A DNA stretch of 64,000 nt, taken from NCBI RefSeq assembly GCF_024168485.1, contig NZ_JALJVY010000007.1:62001-126000 (forward strand). Direction: 5' to 3'. The first letter of the stretch is position 1, and the number at the start of each line of letters is the position of its first letter. The notes under the pieces are model-generated. The model searched no databases and was not told the origin of the DNA. It saw nothing but the letters and a program-made list of their open reading frames with translations. Position numbers and translations under genes: made by a program. This document shows positions 8,790 through 18,914 of the stretch, piece after piece. This DNA is from Sphingobium sp. OAS761 (GTDB lineage: Bacteria > Pseudomonadota > Alphaproteobacteria > Sphingomonadales > Sphingomonadaceae).

Positions 8790-9590
8790 ATGGCTGACAC
8801 CATACCCGCCACTGTCTTTCTTGTCGGCGCGGGGCCGGGCGATCCGGACCTGCTGACGGTAAAGGCCGCGCGCCTGATCGGCGCTGCGGACGTGATCGTG
8901 CATGATGGACTGGTGTCGGACGCCATCCTGTCCCTCGCATCTCAGCAGGCAGACCTCATTTCGGTGGCCAAGCAGCGCAGCCGGCACAGCCTGCCGCAGG
9001 ACGCGATCAACACTCTTCTTGTCGACCTCGCGCGCGAAGGGCGCAGGGTCGTACGGCTGAAGGGCGGCGATCCTTTCATATTCGGCCGGGGTGGCGAGGA
9101 AGTCGATGCCTGTCGCGCCGCCGGCGTGCCGGTGGAGGTGGTGCCCGGCATCAGCGCCGCGATCGGCAGCGCGGCATCCGCCCAGCTTCCCCTCACCCAT
9201 CGCGAGGCGTCGAGCGCGGTCAGCTTCGTTGCCGGCCAGTGCAAGGGGCTGACCGATCAGGACTGGTCCGGCCTTGCGGGAAAAGGTCGCACGCTCGTCA
9301 TCTATATGGGCGTGGCAACCGCCGCCGTCATTGCCGACAAGCTGATCGCCGACGGCGTGTCGCCGGGCATTCCGGTCGCGGTGCTGGAAAACGGCACGCG
9401 CCCCGGCATGCGGACATTGCGTACCCTGCTCGCCGATCTGGGCGACATGGTGGCACGGGAAGACGTGAAGAGCCCGGCCTTGATCGTTGTCGGCGACGTG
9501 GCGGCCCATGCACTGGCCCGCGACGTGTTGGCACAGGGTATCCGGCATCTGACAGCACCGGGGGAGTTTAATTCGGAGATGCGTTCGTGA
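8790..9590 (+). CDS. cobA: Uroporphyrinogen-III C-methyltransferase (siroheme branch)
   Basis: The enzyme methylates uroporphyrinogen III twice with S-adenosylmethionine to give precorrin-2, the first step to siroheme, the cofactor of the sulfite reductase encoded two genes downstream. Motifs: VFLVGAGPGDPDLLTVKAAR (residues 8-27), VVRLKGGDPFIFGRGGEE and VVPGISAAIGSAA. At 266 residues it is the stand-alone methyltransferase, lacking the CysG dehydrogenase/chelatase half. The start could be ATG 8790 or ATG 8778; both have weak ribosome binding sites. The TGA stop overlaps the GTG start of the next gene (GTGA). The final residues APGEFNSEMRS are encoded by a 21-bp repeat and look appended. Confidence 0.93.
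   Translation: MADTIPATVFLVGAGPGDPDLLTVKAARLIGAADVIVHDGLVSDAILSLASQQADLISVAKQRSRHSLPQDAINTLLVDLAREGRRVVRLKGGDPFIFGRGGEEVDACRAAGVPVEVVPGISAAIGSAASAQLPLTHREASSAVSFVAGQCKGLTDQDWSGLAGKGRTLVIYMGVATAAVIADKLIADGVSPGIPVAVLENGTRPGMRTLRTLLADLGDMVAREDVKSPALIVVGDVAAHALARDVLAQGIRHLTAPGEFNSEMRS
9554..9574 (-). repeat. 21-bp repeat at the 3' end of cobA, right arm of an inverted pair
   Basis: This is the inverted partner of 8751-8771 (18 of 21 identical). It is read as the APGEF part of the CobA tail and stands 13 bases before the start of the DUF2849 gene, so it may influence expression of the cysI part of the operon. Confidence 0.6.
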
Positions 9591-9883
9591 AGATATTGAC
9601 CGGCAATGATCTGGTGACCGGCGACGTCATATGGTGGGCGGGCGACGGCTGGTCGCGGCAGGTGGGCGACAGCGCCGATGTCGGGGTGCATGGCGAAGAC
9701 CTCGCTCGCGCCGAGGAGGCCGCACTGCGCGTCGTAGGCGCTTATGTGATCGATGCCACCGTCACCGAAGAGGGCGTGCGCCCGGCCCATATCAAGGACC
9801 GCATCCGCGCACTGGGGCCGACCGTGCGCCCCGACCTCACTCTCAAACCGAACGACGCCGATGCCGGCAACTGGGTGATCTGA
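9587..9883 (+). CDS. DUF2849 domain protein of the sulfite reduction operon
   Basis: A 98-residue protein matching DUF2849: KILTGNDLVTGDVIWWAG, WSRQVGDS and the tail GPTVRPDLTLKPNDADAGNW. The family is found next to cysI in alphaproteobacteria; its role is unknown and it may act as a small accessory to the reductase. The GTG start overlaps the cobA stop by 4 bases, and its TGA ends 2 bases before the cysI ATG, so translation is coupled on both sides. Confidence 0.85.
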   Translation: MKILTGNDLVTGDVIWWAGDGWSRQVGDSADVGVHGEDLARAEEAALRVVGAYVIDATVTEEGVRPAHIKDRIRALGPTVRPDLTLKPNDADAGNWVI

Positions 9884-9885
9884 CC

Positions 9886-11517
9886 ATGTATCGTTACGAC
9901 AGCTACGACCAGTCCATGGTGGACGCCCGTGTCGAGGAATTTCGCGATCAGGTGCAGCGCCGCCTGGCCGGAGCCCTGACGGAGGACCAGTTCAAGCCGC
10001 TGCGGCTGATGAATGGCCTCTATCTCCAGCTGCACGCCTATATGCTGCGCGTCGCCATCCCCTATGGCACGCTGTCGGGCAAGCAGATGCGCAAGCTGGG
10101 CGAGATCGCGGCGAAATATGACAGGGGCTATGGCCACTTCACCACGCGCCAGAACCTGCAATATAACTGGATCAAGCTGGCCGATGCCCCCGACATCCTC
10201 GCCGAGCTGGCGACGGTCGAGATGCACGCCATCCAGACCAGCGGCAATTGCATCCGCAACATCAGTTCCGACCAATATGCGGGCGTCAGCGCCGACGAGG
10301 TGGCGGACCCCCGCCCCTGGGCCGAACTGCTGCGCCAATGGTCGAGCTTCCACCCGGAATTCACTTACCTGCCGCGCAAGTTCAAGATCGCGGTGATCGC
10401 GTCGGACGACGATCGCGCGGCGATGCGCCTGCACGACATCGGGCTCAAGCTGGTGTCGAGGGACGGCGTCATCGGCGCGGAAGTCTATGCCGGCGGCGGC
10501 ATGGGCCGCACGCCGATGGTCGCACCGCAGATCCGCGATTTCGTGCCGGAAGAAGAGATCGTCTCCTATCTGGAGGCATGCCTGCGCGTCTATAATCGCT
10601 ATGGCCGCCGCGACAACAAGTACAAGGCGCGGATCAAGATCCTGGTCCACGAGATCGGTGTCGAGAACTATAAGCGCCAGGTTGAGGAAGAATTCGCTCA
10701 TATGCGGACGCTCGGCCTCAACCCGCCGACCGAGGAACTGGACCGCATCCGAGCCTTCTTCGCGCCGCCCGCCTATGAAACGGGCCTGAGCGAGGACATC
10801 GATCGCAGCGATCCGGCCTTTGCGCTGTGGGTCGACCGTCAGGTCGCCGCGCACAAGGCACCCGGCCATGCCATCGTCAACATCAGCCTGAAGCCGTTGA
10901 CCGGCATTCCCGGCGACGCTTCGGCCGAGCAGATCGAACTGGTCGCGTCGCTGGCCGAGCAATATTCGCTCGACGAACTGCGCGTCACCCATGCGCAGAA
11001 TCTGGTGCTGCCCCATGTCAGGAAGGCGGACCTCTACGCCATCTGGCAGAAGCTGGACGAAGCCGGGCTGGCCGAAGCCAATCTCGACCTCATCACCGAC
11101 ATTATCGCCTGCCCGGGCCTCGACTATTGCGCGCTCGCCAATGCGCGATCGATCCCGCTGGCGCAAAAGATCGCACAGCGCTTCGCCGACAACGAACGGC
11201 AGGCGGAACTGGGCGAGCTGAAGCTGAAGATTTCTGGCTGCATCAACGCCTGCGGCCACCATCATGCCGGTCACATCGGCATCCTTGGCGTGGATCGGAA
11301 GGGCGTGGAGAATTTCCAGCTGCTGCTCGGCGGATCGGGCGCGGAGGACGCTTCGCTCGGACAGATCACCGGTCCCGGCTTTTCCGAGGACGGCGTGGTC
11401 GACGCGATCGATAAGGTCACGGAGATTTATCTGGCGCAGCGGGAAAGCGGCGAACGCTTCCTCGACACCTATCGCCGCATCGGCATGAAGCCCTTCAAGG
11501 AGGCGATCTATGGTTGA
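9886..11517 (+). CDS. cysI: Sulfite reductase hemoprotein (nitrite/sulfite reductase family)
   Basis: A 543-residue siroheme/[4Fe-4S] enzyme that reduces sulfite to sulfide with six electrons. It shows the two half-repeats of the family: GHFTTRQNLQYNWI with TSGNCIRNISSD (substrate and siroheme contacts), and the cluster ligands ACPGLDYCALANARS and KISGCINACGHHHAGHIG. The ATG at 9886 starts MYRYDSYDQSMVDARVEEF. Context with cobA (siroheme), DUF934 and cysH makes assimilatory sulfite reduction more likely than nitrite reduction. No flavoprotein CysJ is encoded nearby, so electrons probably come from ferredoxin or another donor. It overlaps the DUF934 gene by 8 bases. Confidence 0.94.
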   Translation: MYRYDSYDQSMVDARVEEFRDQVQRRLAGALTEDQFKPLRLMNGLYLQLHAYMLRVAIPYGTLSGKQMRKLGEIAAKYDRGYGHFTTRQNLQYNWIKLADAPDILAELATVEMHAIQTSGNCIRNISSDQYAGVSADEVADPRPWAELLRQWSSFHPEFTYLPRKFKIAVIASDDDRAAMRLHDIGLKLVSRDGVIGAEVYAGGGMGRTPMVAPQIRDFVPEEEIVSYLEACLRVYNRYGRRDNKYKARIKILVHEIGVENYKRQVEEEFAHMRTLGLNPPTEELDRIRAFFAPPAYETGLSEDIDRSDPAFALWVDRQVAAHKAPGHAIVNISLKPLTGIPGDASAEQIELVASLAEQYSLDELRVTHAQNLVLPHVRKADLYAIWQKLDEAGLAEANLDLITDIIACPGLDYCALANARSIPLAQKIAQRFADNERQAELGELKLKISGCINACGHHHAGHIGILGVDRKGVENFQLLLGGSGAEDASLGQITGPGFSEDGVVDAIDKVTEIYLAQRESGERFLDTYRRIGMKPFKEAIYG

Positions 11518-11950
11518 ATTCCTGTCCTTCCGCGACGGTGATTCCGCGCAGGAACCGGCCGTCACGGTAGAGGCGTTCACCGGCCAGTCCAACGCCACCG
11601 CCGTGCGCATCGAACCGGGCGAGGATGCCCGCGAATTGCTGCCGTATCTCGACCGGCTTTCGCTGGTGGAAGTGAACTTCCCCGGTTTCGGCGACGGACG
11701 CGGCTATTCGGCGGCACGTATCCTGCGGGAATCGGGCTATCGGGGCGAATTGCGGGCCGTGGGCGACGTGCTCGTGGACCAGATCGTCGCCATGCGCCGC
11801 TGCGGCTTCGACAGCTTCCATCCCGCAAAGCCGCTGGATGACGGCGCCGTGGAGCGTGCGCTCACCCGCTATGCCGACGTCTACCAGAAGGCGATCGACG
11901 ACCGCCAGCCCATCTGGGCGAAACGGCACCCGGAGACAATAAATGGCTGA
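11510..11950 (+). CDS. DUF934 family protein of the sulfite reduction operon
   Basis: A 146-residue protein with the DUF934 core: LPYLDRLSLVEVNFPGFGDG, GRGYSAARILRESGYRGELR and DQIVAMRRCGFDSF. The family nearly always sits between cysI and cysH in proteobacteria and is presumed to assist sulfite reduction; no biochemical role is established to my knowledge. It overlaps both neighbours by 8 bases. No transmembrane or signal sequence is seen. Confidence 0.9.
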   Translation: MVEFLSFRDGDSAQEPAVTVEAFTGQSNATAVRIEPGEDARELLPYLDRLSLVEVNFPGFGDGRGYSAARILRESGYRGELRAVGDVLVDQIVAMRRCGFDSFHPAKPLDDGAVERALTRYADVYQKAIDDRQPIWAKRHPETING

Positions 11951-12728
11951 ACCCGCCCGCAAGGTCGACATTATCGACGCCCGCCCCGCCTTCACCCAGG
12001 CTGAAGCGGACGCGCTCAACGCCCGCTTCGATGGGGTCGACACGCTGACCATGCTGCGGACCGTGTTCGCGGAAGGGCTTGCCGGCAACGTCGCCGTCGT
12101 CTCCTCCTTCGGCACGGAAAGCGCGGTGCTGCTCGATCTGGTGGCAAAGGCAGACCCGACCGTGCCGGTGATCTTCGTCGACACGCTCAAGATGTTCACC
12201 GAAACGCTCGATTATCGCGACACGCTGATCCGGACGCTGGGCTTTACCGACAGCCGGGTGGTCGCGCCCGACGCCGCCGTGCTGGCGGCGAAGGACGAAA
12301 CCGGGCTGCGCTGGTCCTACGATCCGGACGGGTGCTGCGAAATCCGCAAGGTCGAACCGATGAAGCGCGCCAAGGATGGCCTGGACGCCTGGATTTCGGG
12401 CCGCAAGGCGTTCCAGTCGGTGACGCGCCAGAACCTGCCCCGATTCGAGGTGGAGGACGGCCGGCTGAAGATCAATCCGCTGGGTGACTGGACCAAGACC
12501 GATCTGGAAGCCTGGTTCGAGGCGCATGATCTGCCCCGCCATCCGCTGGAAGCCCAGGGCTATCTGTCGATCGGCTGCGAACCCTGCACGTCGAAGGTGC
12601 TGCCGGGCGAAGACCCGCGCGCGGGCCGCTGGCGCGGGTGGGACAAGGTGGAATGCGGCATCCATTCGCCCATATCCCCGATCCCGGTTGCCGACCCGGA
12701 CGATCCGGCAAACATGCCGGTATTCTAA
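11943..12728 (+). CDS. cysH: Adenylyl-/phosphoadenylyl-sulfate reductase, [4Fe-4S] type
   Basis: It reduces activated sulfate (APS, possibly PAPS) to sulfite with thioredoxin. The 261-residue protein has the nucleotide loop VVSSFGTESAVLLDL (about 55-70), the paired cysteines in DPDGCCEIRKVEP and the second pair in IGCEPCTSKV; CC plus CxxC is the [4Fe-4S] signature that marks APS-using enzymes. The catalytic cysteine is in VECGIH near the C-terminus. It is the last gene of the operon, overlaps DUF934 by 8 bases and is followed by a shared hairpin before convergent ligA. Confidence 0.94.
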   Translation: MAEPARKVDIIDARPAFTQAEADALNARFDGVDTLTMLRTVFAEGLAGNVAVVSSFGTESAVLLDLVAKADPTVPVIFVDTLKMFTETLDYRDTLIRTLGFTDSRVVAPDAAVLAAKDETGLRWSYDPDGCCEIRKVEPMKRAKDGLDAWISGRKAFQSVTRQNLPRFEVEDGRLKINPLGDWTKTDLEAWFEAHDLPRHPLEAQGYLSIGCEPCTSKVLPGEDPRAGRWRGWDKVECGIHSPISPIPVADPDDPANMPVF

Positions 12729-12742
12729 GGACGACATCCGAC

Positions 12743-15164
<2,422 letters not shown>

Positions 15165-16838
15165 TCACAGCTTCTCCAGCAAGCGATCCGCCTGCGCCCT
15201 GGCTTCGGCGGTGATTTCCGCGCCGGAGAGCATCCGGGCGATTTCCTCCCGGCGTTCGCGCTCACCCAATGCATGAACGCCGGTACGGGTGACGATATCC
15301 CCATTCTCGCTCGCGCTCGACTTTGCGATCAGCATATGACCAGCGCCGCGCGCCGCGACCTGCGGGCTGTGGGTGACCACAAGGATCTGGCTGCCCTGCG
15401 CGAGGCGGGACAGGCGTTCGCCGATTGCATCGGCCACGGCGCCGCCCACGCCCCGGTCGATCTCGTCGAAGATCAGCGTGTCCGCCCCGCCCCGTTCGGC
15501 AAGCGCAACCTTGAGCGCCAGGATGAAACGCGACAGTTCGCCGCCGCTCGCGATCTTCGCCAGCGGCGCAAAGGGCGCGCCGGGGTTAGTCGAGATTTCG
15601 AATTCCACCCGGTCCATGCCCTGCCCGCTCCACTGTCCTTCGTCCAGCGGCGCGACGACGGTGCGGAAACGGGCGGCGTCCAGCTTCAAGGGCGCGAGTT
15701 CGCCCGCCACAGCCGCGTCGAGGCGACCGGCGGCAAGTTGCCGTTCGGCCGACAGCGCCCGCGCAGCGGCGCGGTAGGCGGCATCCTTGCCGCGCACCTC
15801 CGCCTCCAGCGCGGCGATATGCCCTTCCCCGCCCTCGATCGCGGCAAGCCTGGCCGCCATTTCGTCGCACAGGGCGGCAAGGTCGTCGGGCGCGACCTGA
15901 TGCTTGCGGGCCAGACCGCGCAGGTCGAACAGGCGGGTTTCCATGGCATCGAGCCGGGCGGGGTCGAAGCTGAGCGCCTCTACCGCCTCCGCCAGCCGAT
16001 CCTCCGCCTCCCCCGCTTCCGCAACGGCGCGGTCCAGCGCATCGAGCACCGCGCCCAGCAGCGGCTCTTCCGCGGCGATCCGGTCCAACCGGCGCGCGGC
16101 CTGCCGCAACTGGGCCAGACCGCCGTCCGACCCGGTCAGGCAGTCGGCGATCGCCGACAGGTCGTCGGTCAGGCGCGCGCCCTTTTGCATGGTCGCGCGT
16201 TCCCCGGCCAGTGTCGCCTCCTCCCCCGGTTCGGGCGCGAATTTGCGCAGTTCGTCAACGGCGTGGGAAAGATAGTCGCGGTCGCGGGCGGCATGATCGA
16301 CCGTTTCGCGCGCCTGCGCCAGCGCGGCGGCAGCGGTGCGCCAGGCACCATGGGCATCGGCCACGGCGGCGGAGTCGCAGCGCGCATAGCTGTCGAGCAG
16401 GGCGCGGTGGCCGCGCGGATTGAGCAGGCCGCGATCGTCGTGCTGGCCGTGGATTTCGACCAGCGATCCGCCCAGGTCGCGCAGCAGCGCGGCGGAACAG
16501 GGCTGGTCGTTGACGAAGGCGCGGCTGCCGCCGTCGGCCTTTACCGTGCGGCGGATGATCAGCGGTTCGCCCACATCCATGGCGATGTCGTTTTCCGCAA
16601 GCAGGGCGGCGGCGGGATGGGCGACGGGCAGGTCGAACGTCGCGACCACGCTGGCCTGCGCCGCCCCCGCGCGGACAAGGCCCGTGTCGGCGCGCGCGCC
16701 AAGCGCCAGCCCCAGCGAATCGAGCAGGATCGACTTGCCCGCCCCGGTTTCCCCGGTCAGGACCGAAAGGCCGGCGCCGAACTCCAGGTCCAGCGCCTCG
16801 ATCAGCACCACATTGCGGATCGCGAGGCTCGTCAGCAT
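15165..16838 (-). CDS. recN: DNA repair protein RecN
   Basis: An SMC-like ATPase that acts at double-strand breaks. The 557-residue protein has the N-terminal Walker A motif LTGETGAGKSILLDSLGLAL, a long Ala/Glu/Arg-rich coiled-coil centre (about 160-370), the signature SGGELSRFILALK and Walker B TLIFDEIDRGVGG near the C-terminus. It follows bamD by about 50 bases on the same strand, a pairing common in alphaproteobacteria, and is probably co-transcribed with it. No SOS box was recognised. Confidence 0.95.
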   Translation of the reverse strand: MLTSLAIRNVVLIEALDLEFGAGLSVLTGETGAGKSILLDSLGLALGARADTGLVRAGAAQASVVATFDLPVAHPAAALLAENDIAMDVGEPLIIRRTVKADGGSRAFVNDQPCSAALLRDLGGSLVEIHGQHDDRGLLNPRGHRALLDSYARCDSAAVADAHGAWRTAAAALAQARETVDHAARDRDYLSHAVDELRKFAPEPGEEATLAGERATMQKGARLTDDLSAIADCLTGSDGGLAQLRQAARRLDRIAAEEPLLGAVLDALDRAVAEAGEAEDRLAEAVEALSFDPARLDAMETRLFDLRGLARKHQVAPDDLAALCDEMAARLAAIEGGEGHIAALEAEVRGKDAAYRAAARALSAERQLAAGRLDAAVAGELAPLKLDAARFRTVVAPLDEGQWSGQGMDRVEFEISTNPGAPFAPLAKIASGGELSRFILALKVALAERGGADTLIFDEIDRGVGGAVADAIGERLSRLAQGSQILVVTHSPQVAARGAGHMLIAKSSASENGDIVTRTGVHALGERERREEIARMLSGAEITAEARAQADRLLEKL

Positions 16839-16889
16839 GACGCGTTCCTACCCGTCAATGCACAAAAGGGGAACAGGGAAAGAAGGCCC

Positions 16890-17675
16890 TCAGGCCGTCG
16901 TGCCATGTTCCCGCATCAGCTTGTAGCTGCGCTCATACCATTTGGTGCCGGGATAGTTGCGGCCCAGCACGGCCGCCGCCTTCTGCGCTTCGGCCGGAAT
17001 GCCGAGCGACAGATAGGATTCGACCAGACGCTCGAGCGCCTCGGGCGTGTGGGTGGTGGTCTGATATTTATCGACCACGGTGCGGAAGCGCAGCGTGGCG
17101 GCAAGCCATTGGCCCCGACGCTGGTAGAAACGGCCGATCTCCATTTCCTTGCCGGCGAGGTGATCGTTCACCAGGTCGACCTTCAACCGGGCATCGGCGG
17201 CGTAGCGCGTGTCGGGATAGCGGCGGATCAGTTCGCCCAGCGCATCCATCGCCTGCTGCGTGATCTTCTGGTCGCGGGTGACGTCGGCGATCTGCTCATA
17301 ATAGCAGAGCGCGATCAGATAATAGGCGTAGGGCGCGTCCTTGTTGCCGGTATGGATCGACAGGAAGCGCTGCGCGGCCGAGATGGATTCGGCGTAGTCG
17401 CGGTTCATATAATAGCTGAACGCCGACATGAGCTGCGCCCGGCGCGCCCAGGGCGAATAGGGATGCTGGCGCTCCACCTCGTCGAACAGGGCGGCGGCGA
17501 GCTTGTACTGCCCGCGATCGAGCCGCGCCTTGCCGCTGTTGTAGAGGGTCGACACGTCGCGGGCGACATAGAGGGTGTCGGCCTTGTTCTTCGATGTCGA
17601 GCAGCCTGCGAGCAGGGCGGCCATGAGGAGCGGAGCGGTCGCCGCGCCGATGCGCGTCAGGTTTTTGGTCAGCAT
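16890..17675 (-). CDS. bamD: Outer membrane protein assembly factor BamD (lipoprotein)
   Basis: BamD is an essential lipoprotein of the BAM complex that folds beta-barrels into the outer membrane. The protein starts with a lipoprotein signal and lipobox (LMAALLAGCS), so the lipidated cysteine is about residue 25 with the ATG at 17675 (261 residues); an in-frame ATG at 17687 is also possible. Then follow TPR repeats: LYNSGKARLDRGQYKLAAAL, HPYSPWARRAQLMSAFSYY and RRYPDTRYAADARLKVDLV, typical of BamD/YfiO. Neither start has a strong ribosome binding site. It is followed by recN. Confidence 0.93.
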   Translation of the reverse strand: MLTKNLTRIGAATAPLLMAALLAGCSTSKNKADTLYVARDVSTLYNSGKARLDRGQYKLAAALFDEVERQHPYSPWARRAQLMSAFSYYMNRDYAESISAAQRFLSIHTGNKDAPYAYYLIALCYYEQIADVTRDQKITQQAMDALGELIRRYPDTRYAADARLKVDLVNDHLAGKEMEIGRFYQRRGQWLAATLRFRTVVDKYQTTTHTPEALERLVESYLSLGIPAEAQKAAAVLGRNYPGTKWYERSYKLMREHGTTA

Positions 17676-17731
17676 GGGGCGGGTCATAGCCCAGCGAAAC
17701 GCCGCCGCCAAGCGGCAGAATGGCATGGGCG

Positions 17732-18751
17732 TCAACTGTCTTGGTCGGTCGGCAGGTCCAGCCGGGCCACGGCCCCCGCGCCGTCGCCGGGTTCCAGCGC
17801 GAAGCTGCCGCCCAATTGGGCCGCCAGAGCGGAAGCGATGCGCAAACCCAGGGATGTTCCCTCCCCGGGCTCAACGGGGCCGGCAAGCCCCCGGCCGTCA
17901 TCGGCAACGCGCAGGCGCAATTCGCGCTCCCCGCGTTCCAGCACCACCGCGATGCTGCCCGGCCGATCCGCAAGGCCGTGTTCGATGGCGTTGCTGATCG
18001 ATTCCGCGACGATCAGCGCCAGCGGGATCGCGATGTCCGATGCCAGCAGCACGCCGTCCGGCGCGGTCACGACAGCGCGGATATCCTCGCGCCCGCTGGC
18101 GTGCAGTATGTCGTCCGTCAGCGACGTGAGAAATATCCTGGCGTCCTGGCCCCCGGCCGACGGATCGTACAGCGTCCGGCTGATCCGCCCGATCAGGGCC
18201 AGCCGGGCCGCCGCGTCGTCCAGTCCCTTGCGTGCGACATCGTCGACGATATGCCGGCGTTGCAACGCCAGCAGGGCGGCCACCACCTGAAGATTGTTGG
18301 ACACGCGGTGCTGCAATTCATGAAACAGCAGTTCGCGGTTTTCCGCCAGCGTCCGGCTGCGTTCCCGTTCGACGCCCAGGCTGTAGTTCGCGCGCTGCAT
18401 GAACTGGATCAGCAGGATGTCGATCGCGACGACGCCGGTGTAGAACAGCATCGCCGTCGCGACGGCGGGATTCATGACGAAGCTGTGTGCGGGCGCGATG
18501 AAAAAATACCAGGACAGGATGCCGCAGACGAGCCCGGCGAAAATGCCGGGACGCACGCCGAACAGGAAGGACGAAAGGATGACCGCCGGGAAAAAGGTGA
18601 CGAAGGGATAGCCGCCGGGCAGCAGCGGCTCGGCGGAGAAGCGCAACAACAGCCCGGCCGCGCAGAAGAGCGCCGTCAGCAGATAGGCATAAGCCGGCCG
18701 GTCGAGGACGAGCGGCAGCCGTTCGACGAACCGCTCATTTTTGCGTTGCAT
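17732..18751 (-). CDS. Membrane sensor histidine kinase, HisKA_2/HWE-like
   Basis: A 339-residue kinase. The N-terminal third has hydrophobic segments resembling the DUF4118 four-helix membrane module (about residues 20-125; YPFVTFFPAVILSSFLFGVRP). The phosphoacceptor region is HELQHRVSNNLQVVAALLAL, with the H-x2-H-R-x-x-N-N pattern of the HisKA_2 family that includes general-stress-response kinases. The ATPase domain follows with the N box ALIVAESISNAIEHG and the G box VADDGRGL. No response regulator or anti-sigma gene is adjacent. It lies between pnp and bamD on the same strand, separated from pnp by a strong terminator. Confidence 0.9.
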   Translation of the reverse strand: MQRKNERFVERLPLVLDRPAYAYLLTALFCAAGLLLRFSAEPLLPGGYPFVTFFPAVILSSFLFGVRPGIFAGLVCGILSWYFFIAPAHSFVMNPAVATAMLFYTGVVAIDILLIQFMQRANYSLGVERERSRTLAENRELLFHELQHRVSNNLQVVAALLALQRRHIVDDVARKGLDDAAARLALIGRISRTLYDPSAGGQDARIFLTSLTDDILHASGREDIRAVVTAPDGVLLASDIAIPLALIVAESISNAIEHGLADRPGSIAVVLERGERELRLRVADDGRGLAGPVEPGEGTSLGLRIASALAAQLGGSFALEPGDGAGAVARLDLPTDQDS

Positions 18752-18837
18752 GGCTAATCCCGTTTGCCCATCGTTACAGTATCAGAACTTTACCGGGGTG
18801 CATTGATCGAGATTAGTCAATAGATGACGCGGCATAA

Positions 18838-18870
18838 AATAGGGGCGCCCGATACCCGGGCGCCCCTATT
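18838..18870 (-). terminator. Intrinsic terminator after pnp
   Basis: A perfect 14-bp inverted repeat (AATAGGGGCGCCCG at 18838-18851, its complement at 18857-18870) with a 5-base loop lies 45 bases past the pnp stop. Read on the minus strand the stem is followed by TTTTATG, a fair U-tract. It ends the long minus-strand transcript and separates it from the histidine kinase gene. Confidence 0.85.
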
Positions 18871-18914
18871 TCATTCTTTCCGATCGGGACCGCCCGGAAG
18901 CGGCCCCGCTGCTA

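Noticed and set aside
6674..8926. A 750-codon open frame on the minus strand opposite astD and selO
   Set aside because: It is antisense to well-supported dehydrogenase and SelO genes and has no family features; long antisense frames are common in GC-rich DNA because stop codons are rare.
16211..16423. Short plus-strand frame within recN
   Set aside because: Antisense to the coiled-coil part of recN; repetitive Arg-rich translation with no features.
15273..18290. A 1005-codon open frame on the plus strand opposite recN, bamD and the histidine kinase
   Set aside because: The composition is Arg/Gly/Gln-rich antisense; recN, bamD and the kinase on the other strand have complete motifs.
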